Assembly (NCBI GenBank): GCA_029255685.2
Contig: CM055320.2
Span: 14,700,114 to 14,764,113, forward strand
DNA: 64,000 nucleotides
Source: Silene conica
Taxonomy: Eukaryota > Streptophyta > Magnoliopsida > Caryophyllales > Caryophyllaceae
Reading direction: 5' to 3'
The translations under genes were made by a program, and so were the position numbers. This document shows positions 11,997 through 22,515 of the stretch, piece after piece (within the stretch, counting starts at the first letter, position 1; every line of letters begins with the position of its first letter). The notes beneath the pieces were generated by a model. That model did not search any database. It was not told the DNA's origin and saw only the letters and a program-made list of their open reading frames with translations.

Positions 11997-12107
11997 CAAA
12001 TACTGTTACAGAGGTTTCTGGTTCGTGTTTTGTTCCTCTTTTTGCTAAGAAAATGTCTTCAATGTTGCACAAGACTTACATTTTATTGATTTTTTTTCAG
12101 ATTCATA

Positions 12108-13600
12108 ATGTCTAGCCGTGGACAAGGCGGAAAGCGCTCCCGCACTTCCGGAGCAAGCACCTCTCGAGGCCGTGCTCCTAGGTCAGGAGGGTTGACGGCG
12201 CTTGATACGGATAGTCTACCAAACTATCCGCAAATCATCTTCAACACTCCGGCGCAAAAAGCCTGTTTCCTCCATCTTTCCACTTTTTGCTTAGTGGTGG
12301 TCACCCGGTTCCTTTGTGTTCCGGCATTGCAAGCTTTGGGGTGTCATGATGATGTGGTGTCCTTGCTCAATGGGACGGGTTTCTTAGGACTTGTCACTAT
12401 GGATGAATTCACCTATACCCTTCTCACTCTTGAGTTCTTTTCCTCCTTTAATTTTAATATTCAAGCTTATAATCCCGGCTATGATAACAAGTGCATTTCT
12501 TTTCGGTTGTTCAATGAAACATTTTCTTTAACTTTGAATGAATTTGCTCAATTTCTGAGCTTATCTTCTACGGGTCTTACGGGTGACCCCACTGGGTCGC
12601 ACAATGTCATGTGGTCCTGTCTTTCTGATTCCAGCGATAGGAAGAAGAAGAACAGTACCGTTCACTTACCCGCCCCCGTTATTATTTACTTTTTTTGGCC
12701 AACACTATTTTTGGCCGTAAAGAGTCTCAAAATGTTAAAAACATTGAGCTCTCCATTTTGTCTGGCTATCTTAATGTCAGACGTACGGGTCAGCAGTTTT
12801 ATAACACTGCGTATTTGGTCGCCTCTCACTTTGTGTCGGTGGGCGAGGGAACTTCCTTGACCACTATTGTCTGTGGTGGGCTAATCACTCGATTGGCCCG
12901 CTTTCTTGTTCCTCAGTTCCCTCGCTATGAGGATGCGATTGACACTCTCTCCCGGTACATGGACATGGCTTATGTCAAGTCCGTGCATTGGGTGGACAGG
13001 AAGGATTATTGGAAGGTAGACACCTACCTCAGTGATCGCATCCCCATCACCACGGCTCCCCCCATGTTACCCCTTGATAATATTCAGGGGGAGCCTAGAC
13101 CACTCCCCCCATCCTACCGCCTTCCACTTAGAGGAGGCACCTTTAGAGGCCATAAGGTCCCTGCTCCCGGTGCCCACTTTGATGCACCTGGGACGGGGTA
13201 CCCAATTGATTTTACTGCTCCTCCTAATGTTTCTGTTCCTCCTTTTGTTGATGACAGATCTCTCCCACTCATGGTGGCGAACCTTTGCAGGCAGTTCAAC
13301 CAAAAACAGTTGAACGATAGTCTCTACCAGTATCCGGGCTACTCGGAGTATGCTACTCAGCGTAGGCTCCCCACCGGCCCTTGGACTCACCCCACCTGGT
13401 ACACACCTCAGGCGGGCGGTCATAGGTACGGTGAAGCTTCAGGCTCCGCCTCGTCAGCAGGCCTAGGGTCCGATGATGATGAAGAGGAGGAAGCAGAAGG
13501 AGATGACTCTGGGTCGGAGTCGATCCAGAGGACTAGGGACGTGCTCGACCTTTCCCTCTTCGATGTTCGGTTTGGGGAGGTCCCTCCGTCTTGTAAGTAG
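12108..13600 (+). pseudogene. ATHILA ORF1-type gene (copy B)
   Basis: It starts MSSRGQGGKRSRTSG and matches the copy A gene throughout, including RFLCVPALQALGCHDDV, FNETFSLTLNEFAQFL and the acidic tail (DDDEEEEAEGDD). The product should be a nuclear or cytoplasmic protein of unknown role in the element life cycle. The family assignment rests on resemblance to PF03078 as I remember it. The frame is broken about once and the gene is treated as a fossil. Confidence 0.75.
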
Positions 13601-15219
13601 TTTTTTCTTTTTTTTCCCTTTAGATTTCCAGTTTTTCCCTCCTTCATTCATAGACTCTTTTTGTAGTTTTTAGTCTTTTTCCTTTTCCTTTCTTTGTTTG
13701 TTTTTTTTCTGCCTATCCTCATCCCTATGCTGTGGATGTATGCTGATGAGCACAATGGGGGCATTGTGCGTTTTGGTTTGGGGAGGGTGTTTGCATACTC
13801 CTTTTTGAGTCCGCATTTGTCTAGGTGTCCTTTTGTTTTTCATTCCTTTAGGTGTTTTACCTTTTTATCTTCATCTGTTTCTGTCGCGCGTTCTTAGCGA
13901 ATAGGTCGAGTCGGAACGGACGAATACGAATTATGCCTCACATATCACTTATTGCCTTGCCTTGCATTTTTCAAGATTTTTCAAGCTAGTCTTTTGCATT
14001 ATCTACGAGTTTTTGTTGATTTCGTGCTAAATTATTAGACTTGACTCTCTTCTTGGCAAGCTACTACATATTCTAAGGTTTAAAGCTTAATAAATCGGTG
14101 ACATTCATGACCGATTTCATGTAGGTTTGTGAGTAGTTTCTCCTCTTGAGGCATGTCACATCAATGTGCATAAGCATGAATTTTGTCTACTTAATACCTG
14201 TATGCATTCGGGTTTGTGGTTTGTCGACACATGTGGTAGAGGTCCCTTTTTCTCATTTTACCCATAATCCTCACATAGCCAAATTGAATCTTTTATCCCA
14301 TTTGCTACATCCTAAGAATTGCCTACCCTAGCCGAGCTAGTAATGTAGTGATGGGACTGTTTTGGCCATCCTTTGGTTTGTGCTTCATTGATAAATCTTG
14401 ATTTTGTGAGAACGGTGGAAAGGAGAAAAAGAAAAGAAAAAAAAACCTCAGCTAGAGAAGGAAATAAGGAAAGAAATGAAAAAAAAAAAATCAAATCAGA
14501 AAAAAAAAAAACGAGTCTGCCCTGTTTTCAAGGGTGGTCGGTCGACCTAAATTACGGGTCGGTCGACCACGACCATTGAACAGGCTGCGTTTCTGAAAAG
14601 AAAAAAAAAAGAGAAGAGAAATGGAGAAATTGTGATTTTTGCTCTCAAATTCTGAGCATTGGCATGTTTTGAAAAGTAATGGAAGTGATCTTATAGTGTG
14701 GATAAGATGGTTGTTAGCTCGGTTTAACCCCTCTACCCATAACTTATTTTAAACCTTTCTTACCTTTAGCCTCACAATCCCAAAATTGCCTCGGCATGTG
14801 TCATGGTTATCTAGTGTGGGAATGCATATGTACGGTTGTAGAGATTTTATTCATGTTAGATTGCAGGCATGTTCTTATGGGTCGCAGATAGGTGAGAGTC
14901 TTTAATTCTATTTATCTTCTTATCTTTCACATATATATATATATTCGACCCTTTGCTTTCATGAGTGTCTCGAGCGTACCGCGAGAGTCCAATTAGAATG
15001 AGTCTTGCAAGGTTGAAAGCATAGCATATTTTTCCAACATGTTCAATTCGTTTTGCTCTTGACATTATGCTTGATTATATTTGAAGATTGCATTAAAATT
15101 GGTTAGGCATGGTGTTGTGTTTGGTCCTAAGAGTATGAAATCCGTTCCATTAGAAGTTTTTCTTTTCTTTTGAGTCTTAGTGCTTGCTTGAGGACAAACA
15201 AGGTTTGGTTTGGTGAGTT
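13601..15219. other. 3' noncoding region of copy B
   Basis: About 1.6 kb without a gene, matching 5829-7594. It contains GGTTTGGGGAGG tracts near 13570 and 13780, A-rich simple sequence (14430-14510), a paired-box module at 14536 and a weakened polypurine tract next to the LTR. Confidence 0.65.
14536..14568 (+). repeat. Paired 12-bp box module B7
   Basis: Both boxes read GGTCGGTCGACC with a 9-bp spacer, as in A7, so even the reversed orientation is conserved. Confidence 0.9.
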
Positions 15220-16464
15220 TGATAGGTCCCTATTTTATGCATTTTATTTATTCTTTTGACACGTATTTTCTTATATTTTCGTGACTTTTAGTTGCTTTTT
15301 CTCCCGAAACGGTTTACTTTGGCATTTATATGTTTTAAATGTAGGAATACGCGGAAGTGGGCAAAACTGAACTTTAATCGTCCTCCGGAAGCTGTTTTGA
15401 GTAATAATGCGGAGCAAGGATCCGGATGCACATCCAAGTGCTGTTTACGGGCCAAATTTGCGCTGAAACGTACAGGAAACGGTCGACCGACCCACTAAAG
15501 AGGTCGACCGACCAAAGCCCAGAATTCGGAAAGCCTGATAACAGCAGGAGAGGTCGACCGACCCGAATAGGAGGTCGACCGACCCAGCGACTGCGTCCGC
15601 GACTTTTATTTCGTGTTTTACTCGTTTAATCTTGTAATTAGAACTTATTTAAGGAGAGACCTAAACTCGAAAATTAGGTCAAGCAGCCCAGATTAGAGAA
15701 AACTCCATAGTTTAGAGAGAATATTTTCCAAGTTTCAATCTTTGTTCTTGAACTCCAATTAAGTTTGTAAGTTTGATACAATTAATCTTTCCCTTTCAAT
15801 TAATCTTATTGTTCATCTTATTATTGTTTCTCAATACATGTTTTCCCTTTTATTGTCATCTTTAATTATGTTGATTCCTTTGATGTTCTTGATTCTTGTT
15901 ATTGTTAGTTTCATAGTTAAAATCATGCATAGCTAATTCTTGTGATTAGAAATTAGGGGAACCATGGCAAAGACTTGATTTTGATAGTTTTATGATTAAA
16001 TTACCAATCCCCCATTGTTGTTGGTGAACTAATCCTTTGAGATTGAAAGATTACTAGGATTAGTTTAACAACCGTGGGATTGCCCTATGAACGAAAGTTT
16101 AGTGCTTTTCTAGGAACCCTAAGACCGTAAGGATTGGGTAGAATATTGACCTAAAGGTTTATTCTTTGTTACTTGGGATTGTATCATTTGATTATTTTAC
16201 CTTTCATTGACTTGTTTTAACCATGGGGAACCGAAGTTCTTAATCTCCTTTTCATCATATTTTAATTTTCTTGTTATTTTGCTACCTTAGTTGTTAGTCC
16301 CAAATTATAAATCAACCCCCCCTTTTTGGTTACTTGCAATAGACTTTAAATTCACAAACATAAATAACTTTGTCTCCTTGTGGTTCGACCCTTGACTTAT
16401 CCTATCTAGTTTAAGCTGAGGTTTTATAAATCTTATCTTTGACACCCCTTAACGACGGGTGTCA
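15220..16464 (+). repeat. 3' LTR of Athila copy B
   Basis: The LTR is 1,245 bp, starts TGATAGG and ends CGGGTGTCA. It matches the copy A LTR with many scattered differences, so the two copies are not a recent duplication of each other. The next bases, CCAAT, are the expected target duplication and also match the tnp2 gene that resumes there. Confidence 0.85.
15481..15584 (+). repeat. Paired 12-bp box modules B8 and B9, inside the LTR
   Basis: Modules at 15481-15513 and 15552-15584, colinear with A8 and A9. All four boxes are the exact GGTCGACCGACC form. Confidence 0.9.
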
Positions 16465-18490
16465 CCAATCTTTTTCTTCGCATGATTAAGAAACATACAC
16501 ATTCATTAGGTTAATGCTTAGTAATTTTAATAATATTGATTAGCTAATTTAATATTCTAAAAATAGTTAGAACTCTTATTATTATTAGCTTTCAAATGGA
16601 TACATCCATCTATATTGAATGGATCCTCCAACTTTGGCTTTGTAGGGCAAATGGACCGGTAGATGCTCCATGGAGTTGAAAAATGAAGGGGGAAAGATCA
16701 TCTCAAGCTTACATAATATTTGTGATATTTGATCTTCGAGATGAATCATGTCAGCATCACATATTGAGGAGGAACATAAATCTCAGAAAAATTGACTAAT
16801 CTCAACAATTGCATTCCACACGGTAGTTGGGAGGAGATGTTTCAAAGCAACGGAAAATAGTCGCTCCATGAATACATGACAGTCATGACTTTTCAAGCCT
16901 TGTAACTTCGGTTTCTTGAGATCAACACATCGACGAAAATTTGAAGCATATCCATCAGGAAATTTCAAATTTCTTAACCACTCACAAAATACCTTCGTTT
17001 TAGCTTTATCAATAGTGTAAATGGCTTTTGGCTTGGACCCATCTTTGTGAATGTGTAATTTGGGACGATCGTAATATATCCTCATTTCTTTTCTAGAAGC
17101 AATAGTATTACATGTTTCGCCTTCAACATCGGATAATCATGTTAATTAGTTGTTCAAAAAAGTTATTTTCTATGTGCATTACATTCAAATTGTGTCTGAT
17201 TAACATAGTTTTCCAATATGGAAGGTCCCTAAAAATGCTTCTTTTATACCAACCACTCTTCTTCATTTTCAGCTCTTTTAAACTCTTCTTCGGTACCATC
17301 AATAGAAGATCGCAAATCACATACCAACACTCATACCTCATCACCCGGAAGATGATCCGAAGCATCATCAAGTACCTGTTTACCTTTTTTGAAAGCTTAC
17401 TTGTTGCTCCTAAGACGATTACTTTCTGGTAAGAAGCATCTATGACATTCAAACCAACTCATTTTCTTGCAATTTGGAAGCCAAAAAGCTTTACTTTCAC
17501 CCATGCAATAAGGACATGCTTTTTGTCCCGCAGTAGACCAACCAGATAGCATGCCATATGCGGGAAAATCGTTTATTGTCCATAAAAGTGAAGTTTTAAG
17601 TTGCAAATTTTGCTTCTTTGAAACGTCCTATGTTTCCACCCCAACTTCCTACAAATGTCTCAATTCTTCCACTAATGGTTGTAAATATACATCCAAATGA
17701 CTTTTTGGATTTTTAGGCCCGGGAATAATGAGAGACAAGAAAATAAATTCTCTTTTCATACATAACCAAGGTGGTAAGTTGTATGGCGTGACAATTACAG
17801 GCCAACAAGAGTAATGCTTACCAAATTGGGTAAAAGGACTAAATCCATCCGTACACAAGCAAAGTCGCACATTCCGGGATTCCTCGGCAAATTCAGGATA
17901 AATCTGATCAAATCGTTTCCATTCTTCCCCGTCACTTGGATGACACATCTCCCCGGAGTACGCGGATTTTCTTTGTGTCATGTCATTTGTTCGACATTTT
18001 TTTTGGTAGAATACATTCTTTGAACTCTTGGGGCAAGAGGAAGTTAAATTGATTGGTTTTATGCTATTGGTTTCTTACACTTTTAACCCTTTCTATTACT
18101 CTTGTTGCCTTTTTTTTGCTTTCAAAACAACATCTCCATCACTTGTCTTAAATCTATCCCTCCCACATTTTTTGCACTTGTCAAGTAACACATTATCTTT
18201 CCAAAAGAACATACATCATTCGGGACATGCATCAATATTTTGATACGGTAACTGAAGACCTTTAACTACTTTTTTGGTGTTGTAGAAACTTCGAGTCATG
18301 ACGTTATCATCGGGGATCGCATCCTCAACCAAAGAAGCAATACCATCAACGGTATTAAATGTCATATTATACTCACACTTCAAGGTTACTATCCTAGAGG
18401 CGGCGTTAAATGGCATATGCGTACCTAGGGATCGAGGCTTGCGCAGTCTCTTTCGGAGCTCTAAAGACAAATTAATTTGTAGACTCTTCC
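16465..18490 (-). pseudogene. tnp2: CACTA transposase tnp2, fragment (CACTA-3)
   Basis: Read on the minus strand, the fragment matches the Tnp2 gene of CACTA-2 (about 42,270-44,200) block by block. Landmarks are SRIVTLKCEYNM, NTKKVVKGLQLP, MCHPSDGEEWKRFD, VRLCLCTDGFSPF, SWPVIVTPYNLPPW, SLIIPGPKNPKSHLDVYLQP and LKSHDCHVFMERL. It encodes the middle of the Transposase_21 (PF02992) protein that cuts CACTA ends. The gene is cut at 16465 by Athila copy B, so its C-terminal part lies upstream of the window. It carries several frameshifts, including one next to the MCHPSD motif, and a TGA at 17978-17980 where a tryptophan of the WHKE motif is expected. No terminal repeat of the host CACTA was found. 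Confidence 0.85.
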
Positions 18491-19127
18491 TCAGTTCCGT
18501 TTATTTTACTTTTGAAGTCATTTTTTCTGTCCTATCTATAAAATCGATGTGACAAAAAGTAAGGAAAAAAATTACGCAGTGGGTACTTGTGAATTCAGGA
18601 GCTAATCTTGCAAGCTGGAGTGTTTAGGTCACCTCTATAAGGTGTTTGGGTTAATAAATGATAACGGATTAAGTTTGGAAGAAGCTCAATAGGGCAAAAT
18701 AAGACATCCATTGTATAAGGCTATAATCTATAGCCCGATATCTTTTGTTAACTAAAATTTATTACATATAAACATCAAAATAAGGTAATTAGTTTAGTGG
18801 TTATGCATCTTACTTAATAATAAAAGGTCTTGTGTTCTATTCCTAAGGTCTTGTGAAAGGCACTATCCGTCTTCATCTTATGGCGGATGCCACCCTTCTT
18901 CAATGAGAATTTTTCTTAAAGGGTACCAAATCTCCAAATCCAAAATCATTCTTTAAGATTCTTCACAGTACTCTTCTTCTAGTTCAAAATTTTTGTGTGC
19001 ATCTTTTGTTTCGTTTATTGAATTGTATTAGATAATGCCACGAATTACTTGAACAAATTTTTTTTAAGAAATAGGGTCCTATTTTTGAATTTTGCCCATA
19101 ATCTAAAAATATTTAGGATTAGCCCTG
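18491..19127. other. Gene-free stretch
   Basis: No gene is seen. The left edge may still be decayed tnp2 5' sequence. It ends in CCCTG (19123-19127), the left target duplication of the next element. Confidence 0.5.
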
Positions 19128-19678
19128 TGTCACGGTCCGATACTTTTGTCAGATCGTGGTGCGCACCCTTACCCGACTCTAGGGCAAAAATGCAAGCAAC
19201 AAGGGTCTCGTACTAGTAAAGGATCGCCCACTAGCACGTATCTCGGGTCTCGAGGTATGTGTCAGGAATCCTAGTCATGATTATCAACGTCCGACACACG
19301 AATACAATAAAAGTGAGCAATACGATTATTGAAAGCAATAAGAAAGCATAAACAAGCTTAATGAGGAGAAACAATATTTCATTGACTAGCACCTCTCATA
19401 GAGGCAAATTTGATATTTCTTATCTTGTAGTAGTAAACATTGAAGGTGTAAAATAGCGATACGTTTTCTAAACTCCTAAAAACGTATCTCAAACTAAAAA
19501 CAAGACTCCAAGATTCGACACGGAGAAAGTAGTCTTGGAGTATTGAATGATACAAAAAACTAGAAATGAAAATACAAAAGCGAAATAAGAAATCTAAAGG
19601 CTCGAAGTGAAAGGACCGCGCGCGCAAATAATTGGCTATAAGGCTAGATTTGCGGCTAAAATATGCGATTTCCTTACA
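19128..19678 (-). repeat. 3' LTR of the gag-protease element
   Basis: Aligned along its whole length with 21974-22515. It contains the shared block GGGTCTCGTACTAGT and ends next to a polypurine tract. Confidence 0.9.
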
Positions 19679-19969
19679 TTCTCCCCAGCCTAATCGGTTG
19701 CGTCCTCTGCCACATGAAAATCTCGAAGGGTGCTTTAGTGAGACATCCTTGGTGAGCTGTGGTCGTCCATGCTAAGTTGAGGTTTAGTTTTCTCTCCAGT
19801 CCGGCTCGTAGATAGTCTTCAGTCCACACCATGATCGGATTCCATGTCCCGTCAAGGATAGAGTGTAACTCCTAACGGTGCGACCTCAAAACATCATGTC
19901 CTCCAAATTTATCACTCACCCGGGGTCATTCTTGAAACTCTCTGTCCTCGGTGCTCAATGCTTTCTCAA

Positions 19970-21660
19970 CTAGAGCTTCACCTTGTTCATCTCCACTTCA
20001 GTACGTGCGTTCAAGGGCAAGTGAGTTCTCCAGGACGTCGAATCAGAATTTTGACACGGACCCCTGATGGTACGAGGCCTTCTCACTTGGGTCTCGTGAC
20101 CCTCATTGTCTACCTCCCTTCGAGGTGATAGACTCTCGTTCCTTCTCCCAGACCATTTAGCAGCGTAGTTAGTCTGGGTCTTGCCCGCCTTTAGTTTAGC
20201 TGAACCTTTGGCCATTCTCTCGGTTGGCCCTCCGTGTCTTGGCGTTGGTATCACCCTCATTGTGGATATACAAAAGTTCCCTTTGTCCTCGTCTGCATCA
20301 ATGGTCTTCACTATGAAATACTCCATCAATAGCATTGATCCATCACTTGGCTTCAACACCACTGATGCTTTCTGAAAGAACTTTATCCCGAGTACTAACT
20401 TGAAGTCATCTAACGGAACGGTAGTGAAGTCGAGCTCTCCCGCCCACTCACCTACTTGGACCGTGATCTTCTTAGCCACTTCTTAGATACGTCTCGCCTT
20501 CCCATTAACATGCTTCAAATAGCTGTTAACGTCACTCAGAACCAATCCAAGTCGATCGGCTTCTTCTTTCGTCACTAGGTTGTGGGTGGCTCCCGAGTCG
20601 ATCATCGCTCGTGCCTTCCTCCCATTCACCTTCAAATTCACGTACATGAGCCCTGTGGATTTCTTTGCGTGGGTTTCATCCAGCTTCCCTATCAGACCTA
20701 TCCTCTAGAGCGAGCCCATTCGTGGTTGCTCCTCCTCATCGCTCGACTCTTCTTCATATTCTTGATGATATATAGTCGGCTACTGCCTCATCAAGACGTT
20801 CTTGAGCTCCCTTCGGCATGTTCTGAAACATCGCGTTGAACTGTGCCTTATGGGACACTCGGTCATCTTATGTAGACCCTTACACACAAAACACGCAAAC
20901 GGTTTCTTCGTTGTGGACGCAGCAGAATTTCCCACCTTTGAAGACGACCTTGTGGGCGAGTTTCCATTACTCCCCGATCGAGCTTGGCTCCTCTGTGTGT
21001 AGAACCGACTACTCCTAACCGAAACTGAACTGGCTTGCGGCTTTTTTACATTAGTCCCATGGGACGAACCAGTATTCTCCGCTGATGTCGCCTCTCGATG
21101 TGCCTCACACTCTCCGTGGAAGTGGAGAAGTCGTTCCGCGGCAGATATTGCCGAAGACAACGTCTTGGGATTCTGCCTCATTACCTCTCGTTGAGCCCAC
21201 ATCTTCAATCCGTCGATGAACTCGAATGTTCGGTCCGTCTCGGTCCTCTCGGTAATCTCGAGCATGCAAATAGAGAATTCCCTCACATAATTTCGGATAG
21301 ATTTGGTGTGCTTCACCTCCTTCAGCTTCTTCCGAGCAACAAACTCAGTGTTCTCGGGATAGAAGTGATCCTTCAAATCCTCTTGAAGTCGGCCCACGAT
21401 GTCACTGTGATCGTGCCCGCTTCCATATCCTTGTATCTAGGCCTCCACCACAACTTGGCATTATTTGTCAAGTACATGCTGGTTGTGTCGACTTTCCCCG
21501 CCTCAGCGAGCCCACTTACTCGGAAGTATTGCTCCATGTCGAAAACAACGTTGATGACAGCTTTCGAATCCTTCGCCCCATCGTAGGTATGAGGTTGAGG
21601 CACTTTCACCTTACGGGACCCTGAGAACTTTTCGTCGTTGGCCACGGCTTTGATGAGCAT
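19970..21660 (-). pseudogene. gag-protease region of the small LTR element
   Basis: The N-terminal half is a Ty3-type Gag (retrotrans_gag-like: YDGAKDSKAVINVVFDMEQYF, MYLTNNAKLWWR, DLKDHFYPEN, RNYVREFSICMLEI, EFIDGLKMWAQ). A serine-rich linker and a zinc knuckle follow (CFVCKGLHKMTEC). The downstream part is a retropepsin-like protease with the active-site motif DSGATHNLV near 20,595 and a following GLVLSDV-like flap region. A leader reading frame with coiled-coil-like heptads lies at 21682-21972. The protein would form particles and process itself. The region is broken and read in several pieces. Confidence 0.8.
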
Positions 21661-21973
21661 GGCACAAGTATTCTCGATCTTTCATTGAAGGTGAACAATT
21701 TCTTCATCTCGATCATCGGGAATTGCATCACTGATCGCTTGGATCCGGGTCTCCATCCCGATCACCGCCGACTCGAGGCCACTAGTTGTCTTTTCCAACT
21801 CCTCGAGGCTCTCTCCCATTCGGATCATGATGCCTTCGAGTTTCGGAAGTCTATTATCAAACGCATCTTCGAGGTAGCACACTCGCTCCTCCATCGTCTT
21901 GCCCATTTTCTCGATAACGATGAACAAATGCGACAAGCAGAAACCAGTCCGAAGACCGCGCTTTGATACCAAA

Positions 21974-22515
21974 TGTCACGGTCCGGTACTTTTGCCGGAT
22001 CGTGGTGCGCACCCTTGTCCGGCAAGAATGCAAGCAACAAGGGTCTCGTACTAGTGAGGGATCGCCCACTAGCAAGTATCTCGGGTCTCGGGGTATGTGT
22101 CGGGAATCCTAGTCACGATTATCAACATCCGGCACACGAATGCAATAAAAGTAAGCAATACGATTATTGAAAGCAATAAAAAAAGGATAAACAAGCTTAA
22201 TGATAAGAAGCGATATTTCATTGACTAACAGCTCTCATAGAGGCAAGTTTGATATTTCTCATCTTATAGCAGTGAACATTAAAGTGTAGAATAGCGATAT
22301 GTTTTCTAAACTCCTAAAAACGTGTCTTAAACTAAAAACGAGACTCCAAGATTCGACACGCAGGAAGTAATCTTGGAGTACTAAATGATACAAAAAAACT
22401 AGAAATGAAATACAAAAGCGAAATAAAAAATCTAAAGGCTCGAAATGAAAGGACTGCTCGCGCAAATAATTGTCTATGAGACTAGATTTACGGCTAAAAT
22501 ATGCGGATCCTTACA
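21974..22515 (-). repeat. 5' LTR of the gag-protease element
   Basis: The LTR is followed on the minus strand by a 2-3 base gap and the TGGTATCA primer-binding site (about 21960-21971). Confidence 0.9.

Larger units (their letters stand above)
11014..12107. other. Spacer between pol and ORF1 of copy B
   Basis: The counterpart of 3212-4400, noncoding, with six paired-box modules in the same order. It ends with a pyrimidine-rich TTTTTTTCAG a few bases before the ORF1 ATG. Confidence 0.6.
8888..16464 (+). mobile_element. Athila-type Ty3/gypsy element, copy B (interrupted by copy A)
   Basis: This is the downstream part of a second, closely related Athila element. It begins in mid-RT at the point matching 1097 in copy A, which is what an insertion of copy A into copy B would leave. 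The upstream half of copy B should lie before the window. It keeps pol, spacer, ORF1-type gene, 3' noncoding region and 3' LTR. After the LTR comes CCAAT and then a minus-strand tnp2 gene, so copy B is inserted in that gene. The visible coding parts have about two breaks. Confidence 0.85.
19128..22515 (-). mobile_element. Small LTR element with gag and protease only
   Basis: Two LTRs of 551 bp (19128-19678) and 542 bp (21974-22515) flank 2.3 kb. CCCTG stands on both sides (19123-19127 and 22516-22520), a perfect 5-bp target duplication. On the minus strand the LTR runs TGTAAGG to CCGTGACA. Next to the 5' LTR is TGGTATCAAAGC, close to the primer site for initiator methionine tRNA, and before the 3' LTR is the purine tract GGCTGGGGAGAA. 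There is no room for reverse transcriptase or integrase, so it must depend on a partner element, as in TR-GAG-type elements. The LTRs differ at about 55 of 545 positions by eye (about 10%), which suggests an age of several million years. About three or four breaks are present in the coding part. Confidence 0.9.
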
